NCBI GenBank assembly: GCA_964609375.1
Contig: CAZSSA010000097.1
Location: forward strand, 1-8,191
Length of the DNA stretch: 8,191 nucleotides
Direction: 5' to 3'
From: CAZDUS01 sp964609375
GTDB lineage: Bacteria; Verrucomicrobiota; Kiritimatiellia; CAIKKV01; CAITUY01
How positions within the stretch are numbered: the stretch's first letter is position 1; each line of letters starts with the position of its first letter. Positions 1-5,767 of this stretch are shown piece after piece. Both the position numbers and the translations under genes were made by a program. The notes beneath the pieces were generated by a model. The model made no database searches. It was not told the DNA's origin and saw nothing but the letters and a program-made list of their open reading frames with translations.

Positions 1-1649
1 ATCCGCCCCTCGTCGCGATCACTCAAGTCCAGCACATCCTTCAATCCCAGCGCCAGATGGGGAATGTATTTCTCAATGTAGGACCGCTTGCGCTCCGCCT
101 CGGCTTCGCGATTCCGCCGGCTCAAATGCACCGACAGGCGCCGACCGCACTCCTGCACGCAAAAACCAATCTCCTTGATGATCTCAGGGTAATGCGCAAT
201 CGCCTCTTTGCTCTCACTGGTGAACGGCACCCAGACGCTGGCAATATGCACCATGATGACCATCGGACCCAGCGGCAATCCCCCGCGGGGCTGCGACAAA
301 CCGTAGTTCTTCCAGTTCACTCCCGAAATGGCCTTGGTCACCGCACAAGCCCCGCCCATGTAAAGCAGCGGAACACGGTTGGCAAACCGCATCACACGCA
401 CCGGATCATCGGCATTGGCCTCCGTGTTCCCTCCCGGCTTGGCATACGCAATCCCCACCTCCACCTGAAACGGATTACCACGGTACACCGTCGGCTCCCG
501 CGTCACCGCCGTACAAAACTCAGCTTCAATCTCCTTGGATAACCCCGCCACTATCAACTCCTCGCCAATCGGCGACAGGCAATCGGTCGGCGGCCTCATC
601 AACTTGGTGTCATTGACCGCCTTATACAGTGTCTCCACCTCCCGATTGGCAATCCGCCGCGGATTGGCCTTGGGCTCCAATCCCGCCCGCGTACAGATAT
701 CCAACGCCGTCTGACTGCTCACCCTGGAAAAATCCTCCGAGAGCGCTCCTCGCAAGGTGCGGGATTCCGTATCGCGGAGCATCTGCATCAGCATTCCCAA
801 TTCCACCCCATGTGGATGCGGCTTGATCTCCACTGACGGCTTCGGCAACGTCGTGGCCATCCGCACCCATGACATCCATTGCCCCTCCACCAGGGGCGTC
901 GTCGCCTGCGGCCCCTCGCTGTCCACCTCCTTGTTCAGAAGGTTGACCCGGTAGTGCAACTGCAGGTGCGGGTTGGCAACCAGACATTGCCGCAGATACT
1001 CATCCACGGAAAGCCGGCCACGCACATAATGCGCCTCCATCTCGATGGCTACCGACGTCCCATGGTGGCAAGCCACCACCGCTGCCGGAGCCCCCTCCTT
1101 GCCAATCCCCGGAAACGACGGCAACCATTCCAGTTCAACGTCCTTCAAAATCGTCGGCGCATTCTTCCGGGTGTCAATCTGCACATCAATATGATGCGCC
1201 ATCTTGCCACGGGGTATCTTGGACAGGATGCTGGTTGCCGTGCCGGTCGTCAGTTGACCGTACATCCCGGCGGCACTGATCCCGATTCCCTGCTGGCCTC
1301 GCGACATCCTCAGCCGGTGAAACTTTGACCCATACAGAAGTTTGGCAAAAATCCGCGGCACTTGCGCCCGAACCACGCCCGGGCCGTTATCCGTTATCGT
1401 CACACGGAAGCGCTTCTCCCCGGTCTGTGTAATTTCCACGCTGATTTCCGGCAAGATACCCGCCTCCTCGCAGGCATCCAGCGAGTTATCCACCGCCTCC
1501 TTGACGGTGGTCAGGAGCGCCTTGCGCGGATTGTCAAATCCAAGCAGGTGCCGGTTCTTGAGGAAAAATTCCGAAACAGAAATGTCGCGCTGCTGGCGCG
1601 ACATGGTTTCGGCGTTGGCATTGGTACGGACGGCGTTAGCTTTGGGCAT
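1..1649 (-). CDS. top6B: DNA topoisomerase VI subunit B (3' end outside window)
   Basis: This is the ATPase subunit of topoisomerase VI, a type IIB enzyme that passes one DNA duplex through another. Subunit A, which cuts DNA, is not in the window. The 549 visible residues show a GHKL (Bergerat-fold) ATPase domain: N-box EAVDNSLDAC (51-60), DNGPG (87-91) and the ATP-lid motif GQQGIGISAAGMYG (118-131). A helix-two-turn-helix region follows (about 285-350), then the transducer domain (about 355-500), with FANRVPLLY (422-430) and PFTSESK, whose Lys481 should be the ATP-contacting switch lysine. Archaeal subunits are about 530 residues long, so the protein is probably nearly complete, but the frame is still open at base 1. 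The start at 1649 leads directly into the conserved SEFFLKN segment and has a GGGGAG 10 bases upstream; Met16 is an alternative start. The enzyme is typical of archaea and sporadic in bacteria. Identification rests on motif order and is firm. Confidence 0.95.
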   Translation of the reverse strand, partial: MPKANAVRTNANAETMSRQQRDISVSEFFLKNRHLLGFDNPRKALLTTVKEAVDNSLDACEEAGILPEISVEITQTGEKRFRVTITDNGPGVVRAQVPRIFAKLLYGSKFHRLRMSRGQQGIGISAAGMYGQLTTGTATSILSKIPRGKMAHHIDVQIDTRKNAPTILKDVELEWLPSFPGIGKEGAPAAVVACHHGTSVAIEMEAHYVRGRLSVDEYLRQCLVANPHLQLHYRVNLLNKEVDSEGPQATTPLVEGQWMSWVRMATTLPKPSVEIKPHPHGVELGMLMQMLRDTESRTLRGALSEDFSRVSSQTALDICTRAGLEPKANPRRIANREVETLYKAVNDTKLMRPPTDCLSPIGEELIVAGLSKEIEAEFCTAVTREPTVYRGNPFQVEVGIAYAKPGGNTEANADDPVRVMRFANRVPLLYMGGACAVTKAISGVNWKNYGLSQPRGGLPLGPMVIMVHIASVWVPFTSESKEAIAHYPEIIKEIGFCVQECGRRLSVHLSRRNREAEAERKRSYIEKYIPHLALGLKDVLDLSDRDEGR

Positions 1650-1680
1650 ACTTCAACAACTCCCCACACTGATTAAGGTG

Positions 1681-1703
1681 GCCTTCGCCGTCCCGGCGAA
1701 GGC
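1681..1703. repeat. Perfect 10-bp inverted repeat between proC and top6B
   Basis: GCCTTCGCCG and its exact reverse complement CGGCGAAGGC flank a 3-base loop (TCC). It lies between the proC stop and the top6B start, in a 78-base spacer. No T-run follows it on either strand, so it is not a canonical intrinsic terminator. It could be an RNA processing or stability hairpin in a proC-top6B transcript, or one copy of a dispersed GC-rich intergenic repeat. Only this copy is visible here. Confidence 0.7.
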
Positions 1704-1727
1704 ATTAGCATGTGTCACTGGAAAATC

Positions 1728-2528
1728 CTATGCATGACTGAGTTCACGACTGCGCCGGGCAGCGGCCTGGAGGGTTCGCCAAAGAACATCGGCAACGTCG
1801 TTATTCTCCAGAACCTCACGCCCGGCGGCGGTTGTCCCCTTGGCCGATGTCACGGCAGCGGCAAGCTCCATCGGCGCCAGACCCTTTTCCTGCACCAGGC
1901 GGGCGGTGCCATTCATCGTCTGGGCCGCCAGCATCAGGGCGGCATCCCGCGGCAACCCTTCCTTGACCGCCCCCTCCACAAAACAATTCAAAAGATAGGC
2001 AAAAAATGCCGGCCCCGATCCACTGAGCGCCGTCACCGCATCAAACTGGTCTTCCGGAAGCTCCAACGCGCGCCCGCAACACTCGAGCATCGCCCGCACC
2101 TGCCCCGCATCCGCCTCCGTCACACGCGCCCCCCTGGCAAACACATTCATGCCCGCCCCTGCCAGACAGGCAATATTAGGCATCACACGTACCACCCGCC
2201 CGCGGGGCAATAACGCTTCCATCCCCGCTATCCGCTTGCCCGCCGCAATGGAAACCACCAGATGTTCCCCCGTCACTCCCGGGGCAATTTCCCCCAACAC
2301 CATATCCACTTGCTGCGGTTTGACCGCCAGGAAACACACCTTGGCCGCCGTGACCACGTCCGCATTCGAGGCTACTCCCCGAATGCCCAGCCGCCGCCCA
2401 AGCTCAGACAACCGACCGGCATCCACATCACTGGCCACCATCATGTCCGGCACCACGTATTTTCGTCCAATCAATCCAGTCATCATGGCTTCCGCCATTT
2501 TCCCGGCGCCAATAAATCCGATTTTCAT
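1728..2528 (-). CDS. proC: Pyrroline-5-carboxylate reductase
   Basis: This enzyme carries out the last step of proline biosynthesis, the NAD(P)H-dependent reduction of 1-pyrroline-5-carboxylate to L-proline in the cytoplasm. The 266 residues match the usual family length of about 265-275. The N-terminal Rossmann fold has GFIGAGKMAEAM (4-15), AVKPQQ (68-73) and the conserved MPN (116-118). The C-terminal dimerisation/active-site domain has ALSGSGPAFFAY (167-178) and the family signature region at 226-240. That signature reads VTSAKGTT where most homologues have VTSPGGTT, so the Pro-Gly pair is Ala-Lys; the following Gly-Thr-Thr is kept. The start at 2528 has GGAAGGG seven bases upstream. The HAD phosphatase gene ends 17 bases before it on the same strand, so the two are probably co-transcribed. 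No other proline gene (proA, proB) is nearby. Confidence 0.95.
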   Translation of the reverse strand: MKIGFIGAGKMAEAMMTGLIGRKYVVPDMMVASDVDAGRLSELGRRLGIRGVASNADVVTAAKVCFLAVKPQQVDMVLGEIAPGVTGEHLVVSIAAGKRIAGMEALLPRGRVVRVMPNIACLAGAGMNVFARGARVTEADAGQVRAMLECCGRALELPEDQFDAVTALSGSGPAFFAYLLNCFVEGAVKEGLPRDAALMLAAQTMNGTARLVQEKGLAPMELAAAVTSAKGTTAAGREVLENNDVADVLWRTLQAAARRSRELSHA

Positions 2529-2545
2529 CGCAACACCCTTCCGCC

Positions 2546-3589
2546 TTATCGCGAAAACGAATGAACAACGCTTAAAATTAAGTCAATTAACCGATGGAAC
2601 GGCCTGATCAACTTCCCGCCATCCGGTATCAGGCCAAAACTGGCCAGCACCAGAAGAACCACATACAGGGAAAGTCCCACCATCAACAGACCGCGTATCC
2701 CGAATCTTTCCTTGGCTTGACGCCGGTGCGGCAGTCCGCCCGTCCCATCGCCTCCTTCCACCCAGGATGCCGGATATTGACTTCGCAATTCGCCTTTTTC
2801 ATAGGCGCTTAGAATTTCAAGCACACCCGCAAGACTCCGGTCCGATGCAATATGCCCACCTGTCTTATGCACGGCTTCTATCACTTCCGGCGCCGCATTC
2901 ACCGGACATGATGTCCAGCGTGCCACTTCCGGCACCATCATGCTGATATCGTTATGGCCATCGCCCACCACCAATATCTTTCCCGCAGGAACCCCGAGCC
3001 GCCGCGCCATTTCAGATACCGCCAACCCCTTCGTAAAAGGAATGGCGTGGACATCCACCTCGCACGGATGCTCAAAAACCTGAAGATACCGGGTCGCCCG
3101 CGCCTCCTCCTTGACAATCCCTGTTCCAAACCGTGCCGCCCCTTCATCCTCAAACTGAAAGGTAATCCGATGCCGGTTCCGGTAGGCAACCCGGGAAAAT
3201 GGATTCTTTTTCAGCATCGCCCTGGCCATCCGGGGAATCGCACGGCTCACCTTCCACTCATTGACCCACTGGAGCCAGCGCACCCTCATGTTCCAGATGA
3301 TGTGTGGCAAATAACCATACTTTTTACGCTCATAGATATAAGCGTGGCGGGCAATCACATAGTCAGGCATCACTCCCAACATCATCATCGGGCGAAAGAC
3401 TTTTTTGAAACTGCGCAGACTGCGCCCCGTGCAAATCACCCATTTGACACCATACACATCCCGCATTCTATCGATATGCTGCCGGAACCCCTGGCATTGG
3501 TCAAAGCCAGCCCGATGCCCCAGCAGGGTCCCATCCACATCGGTGACAAACATCCCGAGTTCGTTAAGGATGTTTCTGGTTTCTTTCAT
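2546..3589 (-). CDS. HAD-superfamily phosphatase (Cof/SPP-like) with C-terminal membrane segment
   Basis: This is a predicted Mg-dependent phosphohydrolase of 347 residues. All four HAD motifs are present: DVDGT with the nucleophile Asp17 and acid/base Asp19, then Thr54 in CTGRS (53-57), Lys187 in FTKG, and GDGHND (209-214). The long insert between motifs II and III (about 60-180) is where type C2 caps sit, as in Cof-type sugar phosphatases and sucrose-phosphate phosphatase. The catalytic part ends near residue 260. A charged linker follows (about 265-298), then a hydrophobic stretch LLMVGLSLYVVLLVLASFGL (301-320) that should span the membrane, and a short amphipathic tail (about 328-345). 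Cof-like enzymes normally lack such an extension, so this one may be anchored to the inner membrane. The substrate cannot be told from sequence. Met13, just before the DVDGT motif, is an alternative start; upstream of Met1 there is only a weak AGG. Confidence 0.85.
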   Translation of the reverse strand: MKETRNILNELGMFVTDVDGTLLGHRAGFDQCQGFRQHIDRMRDVYGVKWVICTGRSLRSFKKVFRPMMMLGVMPDYVIARHAYIYERKKYGYLPHIIWNMRVRWLQWVNEWKVSRAIPRMARAMLKKNPFSRVAYRNRHRITFQFEDEGAARFGTGIVKEEARATRYLQVFEHPCEVDVHAIPFTKGLAVSEMARRLGVPAGKILVVGDGHNDISMMVPEVARWTSCPVNAAPEVIEAVHKTGGHIASDRSLAGVLEILSAYEKGELRSQYPASWVEGGDGTGGLPHRRQAKERFGIRGLLMVGLSLYVVLLVLASFGLIPDGGKLIRPFHRLIDLILSVVHSFSR

Positions 3590-3599
3590 AGTGTCGTTG

Positions 3600-3614
3600 C
3601 CTGTGCTCCACAGG
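3600..3614. repeat. Small perfect hairpin in the leader of the HAD gene
   Basis: CCTGTG and CACAGG form a 6-bp perfect inverted repeat with a 3-base loop, ending 10 bases before the start codon of the HAD phosphatase gene. In the mRNA it would cover the weak AGG that might act as ribosome-binding site, so it could dampen translation. It is short enough to have arisen by chance. Confidence 0.4.
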
Positions 3615-3629
3615 CGCGTCTCTCTATCG

Positions 3630-3667
3630 AAAAAAAGGCGTTCCCACCGTGAAACAGCAGGAACGCC
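3630..3667 (-). terminator. Rho-independent terminator after the acyl-CoA dehydrogenase gene
   Basis: On the minus strand GGCGTTCC is followed after 15 bases by its exact complement GGAACGCC and then by seven Ts. This stem plus U-tract is a canonical intrinsic terminator, placed 21 bases after the TAA of the dehydrogenase gene. It implies that the downstream HAD-proC genes are transcribed mostly from a separate promoter, which would have to lie near or within the terminator; I could not identify convincing -35/-10 boxes there. Confidence 0.9.
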
Positions 3668-3688
3668 GTAAAACCCACGGTCAACCGC

Positions 3689-4849
3689 TTACTTCTTTCC
3701 AGCCGCCGATTCCTTGATCAGGCTCAACCCGATGACTTCGCGCTGAATCTGATTCGTCCCCTCATAAATCTGGGTAATCTTGGCATCCCGCATCATCTTC
3801 TCAACCGGATACTCCTTCATATAGCCGTATCCTCCCAGAATCTGAACGGCATCCGTCGTCACCTTCATCGCCACATCCGAGGCAAACAGCTTGCTCATCG
3901 CGGAAATCTTGCTGACTTCCTTGCCGCCGCCATCAATATACCGGGCCGCCGCATACACGAGCGCTCGCGCAGCCTCCACTTGCGTCGCCATATCGGCCAG
4001 CATGAATTGCACACCCTGGAACGCACAGATCGGCTTGCCAAACTGACGGCGTTGACGGCTGTACTCAACGGCCTCATCCAACGCGCCGGCCGCAATACCA
4101 AGCGCCTGTGCCGCCACTCCGGGCCGGGAGGTATCCAGCGTCTTCATCGCCACAATGAACCCCATTCCTTCCTTGGACAGCAAGTTGGCCTTGGGAATAC
4201 GGCAGTCCTGGAAAACCAGCTCACGGGTCGCCGACGCGCGGATCCCCATCTTGTTCTCCTTCTTACCGAAGGTAAACCCCGGGGTCCCCTTTTCAACAAT
4301 GAACGCGGACGCACCGCGGGGCCCCTTGGCTTTGTTGGTAATGGCCACGATGGTATATATATCCGCTTCGCCACCATTGGTAATCCACTGCTTGGTCCCA
4401 TTGATAACGTAGTGATCGCCATCCAGCACCGCCGTCGTCCGGATTCCACCGGCATCGCTACCGGCATTGGCTTCCGTCAACCCAAACGCCGCCAACGACT
4501 TACCGCTGGCAATCGGGGGCAGATACTTCTTCTTCTGCTCTTCAGTCCCGAACAGGATGATCGGGAAGGTGCCAAGCGCCGTCGCCGCCACCGCAAGGGC
4601 AATACCGCTGCAAACCTTGGACAATTCTTCGACGCCAACCGCCAAATCCATGACGCCGCCGCCCAGACCGCCAAATTTCTCCTCAATGTACAAACCACAA
4701 AGATCCGCCTCCGCGAATACCTTGATCATTTCATGAGGAAACTCATTCGACTCGTCATAGTGCTCCCGGATGGGCTTAATCTTCTCCTGAGCCACTTTAC
4801 GGCATAGATCCTTGATCATCACCTGTGTTTCGGTCAATCCATAATCCAT
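3689..4849 (-). CDS. Acyl-CoA dehydrogenase, short-chain/butyryl-CoA type
   Basis: This FAD-dependent flavoenzyme oxidises an acyl-CoA to the trans-2-enoyl-CoA in the cytoplasm and passes electrons to electron-transfer flavoprotein (ETF). With the chosen start it has 386 residues, close to the usual 380 for bacterial short-chain and butyryl-CoA dehydrogenases. The N-terminal helical domain (1-120) is followed by the flavin-binding FGLTEANAGSD (122-132) and QWITNG (154-159), the beta domain to about 230, and a C-terminal helical domain with SRQRRQFGKP (264-273) and QILGGYGYMKEYPVEK (336-351). Glu363 in IYEGTNQIQR is in the catalytic-base position of this subfamily. The frame stays open for 14 codons upstream, but AGGGG (4862-4858) sits 8 bases before Met at 4849, so that is the start. 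No etfAB, thiolase or enoyl-CoA hydratase is adjacent, so butyryl-CoA, another short chain or a branched chain as substrate remains open. Confidence 0.95.
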   Translation of the reverse strand: MDYGLTETQVMIKDLCRKVAQEKIKPIREHYDESNEFPHEMIKVFAEADLCGLYIEEKFGGLGGGVMDLAVGVEELSKVCSGIALAVAATALGTFPIILFGTEEQKKKYLPPIASGKSLAAFGLTEANAGSDAGGIRTTAVLDGDHYVINGTKQWITNGGEADIYTIVAITNKAKGPRGASAFIVEKGTPGFTFGKKENKMGIRASATRELVFQDCRIPKANLLSKEGMGFIVAMKTLDTSRPGVAAQALGIAAGALDEAVEYSRQRRQFGKPICAFQGVQFMLADMATQVEAARALVYAAARYIDGGGKEVSKISAMSKLFASDVAMKVTTDAVQILGGYGYMKEYPVEKMMRDAKITQIYEGTNQIQREVIGLSLIKESAAGKK

Positions 4850-4857
4850 AGTGTTAT

Positions 4858-4862
4858 CCCCT
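4858..4862 (-). promoter_or_regulatory. Ribosome-binding site deciding the dehydrogenase start
   Basis: AGGGG on the minus strand lies 8 bases upstream of the ATG at 4849. It falls inside the longer open frame that begins at 4891, which argues against that upstream Met and for the shorter protein beginning MDYGLTETQ. Confidence 0.8.
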
Positions 4863-4985
4863 AAACAGTTAATCAACCTACCGGCTACCATCAGCCGAAG
4901 GGCGCAAGGTTACGATAGAAATACCCCGAAAATCAAGAAAAACGTGAATAGATTTATGACACCCCGAATCCTTGGCGAAGCGTGG

Positions 4986-5007
4986 GGGCGGGCTCTCCAG
5001 CCCGCCC
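4986..5007. repeat. GC-rich 9-bp hairpin, dispersed-repeat-like
   Basis: GGGCGGGCT, a 4-base loop (CTCC) and AGCCCGCCC make a perfect stem. No T-run follows on either strand, so it is not an ordinary intrinsic terminator. Its form, a very GC-rich palindrome between divergent genes, is that of small dispersed intergenic repeats found in many environmental bacterial genomes; that reading is an inference from one copy. Confidence 0.65.
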
Positions 5008-5027
5008 ATCTCGCAGCACCGGTCAAA

Positions 5028-5060
5028 ATGAGAATTGCTGCTTCATTCTTGCCTTCTCAT
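5028..5060. repeat. Perfect 7-bp inverted repeat, long loop
   Basis: ATGAGAA (5028-5034) and TTCTCAT (5054-5060) are exact complements with 19 bases between them. It is the second of three inverted repeats upstream of the RarA-C-like gene. The long loop makes it a weak hairpin on its own; a dimeric repressor site is another possible reading. Confidence 0.4.
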
Positions 5061-5071
5061 GCGGCGTGTTC

Positions 5072-5090
5072 CAACATGCTGCCCATGTTG
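5072..5090. repeat. Perfect 7-bp hairpin just upstream of the RarA-C-like gene's RBS
   Basis: CAACATG (5072-5078), a 5-base loop (CTGCC) and CATGTTG (5084-5090) form a perfect stem ending 13 bases before the Shine-Dalgarno at 5104-5109. It could be a leader hairpin that affects translation or mRNA stability, or an operator palindrome for a dimeric regulator. Confidence 0.5.
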
Positions 5091-5103
5091 AGGATCCGCC
5101 TTA

Positions 5104-5109
5104 AAGGAG
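5104..5109 (+). promoter_or_regulatory. Strong Shine-Dalgarno
   Basis: AAGGAG lies 8 bases upstream of the ATG at 5118. It fixes that ATG as the start of the RarA-C-like protein and rules out the in-frame Met codons further upstream (4851, 5085, 5094 region), which have no comparable site. Confidence 0.9.
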
Positions 5110-5117
5110 TACCAGCC

Positions 5118-5666
5118 ATGCAATATTCAACCGTCAAAACCGCTGGCGGCTACACGGCCGACGAGGTCATCTCCGCCCTGCAGAAGGAAATTCGTAGAGG
5201 GAAAAGCGAAGATGCGGCCTACTGGGCGTACGAATTAATGATCTCCAATCTGGAAACCAAGCTGTGGGAGCGGCTGACGGTGATCTCCGTAGAAGACATC
5301 GGCATGGCTGATCCCCAGGCCTGCCTGATCATTAGAACCCTTCGGGATATCTATTTTGAACTTCCGGCGGGCAGGAGCGACCGCTATCGCAACGGCCTGA
5401 TGGCAGCCGTTTATCTCGCCCAAGCCCCAAAGGACCGCCATCTCGATGAACTGTATCACTGCCTCCGGACCGGATGCCTTGAACAGCGGGAGATCCCAGA
5501 CTACGCCTTGGATAAACATACGGCACGGGGCCGCGCCCTCCAGCGCGGAGAGACCCACTTCTGGAACGATGGCGCCGACCTCGCCGGGGAGATCAAAAGC
5601 CAGAACAGGCGGTACTTCGAACTCCTCAAGAAAAAGCTGGGGTTCGCCCGACAGGTTCCTGAGCAA
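5118..5666 (+). CDS. Stand-alone RarA/MgsA C-terminal-domain-like protein (3' end lost in gap)
   Basis: The 183 visible residues resemble the C-terminal half of RarA (MgsA), the AAA+ protein related to clamp-loader subunits that acts at stalled replication forks. Recognisable stretches are the helix around RRGKSEDAAYWAYEL (26-40; RarA typically has RGSDxxAALYWLARM), ISVEDIGMADPQA (56-68; RarA has ASEDIGLADPQA) and AAVYLAQAPKD (96-106; RarA has VYLATAPKS). The region REIPDYALDKHTARGRALQRG (124-144) matches the position of RarA's conserved C-terminal segment. In RarA this region mediates tetramerisation. No Walker A, Walker B or other ATPase module precedes it: the protein starts at Met 5118, fixed by a strong Shine-Dalgarno, and the upstream frame has no such motifs. 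Homology then points to a small protein that could pair with a separate AAA+ partner or has a new role. The C-terminus is lost in the run of Ns, probably only a short piece. Function is inferred from similarity alone. Confidence 0.75.
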
Positions 5667-5766
5667 NNNNNNNNNNNNNNNNNNNNNNNNNNNNNNNNNN
5701 NNNNNNNNNNNNNNNNNNNNNNNNNNNNNNNNNNNNNNNNNNNNNNNNNNNNNNNNNNNNNNNNNN
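5667..5766. other. Assembly gap (100 Ns)
   Basis: Exactly 100 undetermined bases, the conventional placeholder for a scaffold gap of unknown length. It cuts the 3' end of the RarA-C-like gene and ends one base before the first ATG of the glycosyltransferase. The true distance and any genes within it are unknown, so adjacency across this point should not be read as operon structure. Confidence 0.97.
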
Positions 5767-5767
5767 C

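Larger units (their letters stand above)
4850..5117. other. Divergent intergenic region
   Basis: This 268-base region separates the minus-strand dehydrogenase gene from the plus-strand RarA-C-like gene and must hold promoters for both. An AT-rich patch at about 4915-4962 is the likeliest promoter area; TTGATT followed by TAACCT at an 18-base spacing on the minus strand is a weak candidate. The half nearer the plus-strand gene contains three perfect inverted repeats, listed separately. I see no credible small gene: the open frame running through it from 4851 is only an upstream extension of the next gene and has no ribosome-binding site of its own. Confidence 0.6.

Noticed and set aside
57..1328. 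Several open frames on the plus strand, and one on the minus strand in another frame, opposite or inside top6B
   Set aside because: They give low-complexity, Arg/His/Pro-rich translations with no motif and lie entirely within a gene whose protein is conserved from end to end.
2954..3652. A 232-codon plus-strand open frame over the HAD gene
   Set aside because: It is antisense to a protein with all four HAD motifs, has no ribosome-binding site, runs through the terminator and matches no family.
3656..3684. A -35 box (TTGACC at 3684-3679, minus strand) for a HAD-proC promoter
   Set aside because: At spacings of 16 to 18 bases there is no sequence resembling a -10 box, and it would lie upstream of the terminator.
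3980..4807. A 275-codon plus-strand open frame over the acyl-CoA dehydrogenase
   Set aside because: It is the long antisense shadow expected of a GC-rich gene; the minus-strand frame is the one with the FAD-binding motifs and catalytic Glu.
4850..4891. N-terminal extension of the dehydrogenase starting at 4891
   Set aside because: The Shine-Dalgarno for the start at 4849 lies inside this extension, and the added residues do not resemble the family.
4986..5007. Intrinsic terminator
   Set aside because: There is no T-run on either strand next to the stem, and it lies at the 5' side of both flanking genes, where a terminator would have nothing to end.
4851..5117. N-terminal extension of the RarA-C-like protein
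   Set aside because: AAGGAG at 5104-5109 marks the start at 5118; the extension covers the hairpins, shows no AAA+ motifs and lacks a ribosome-binding site.
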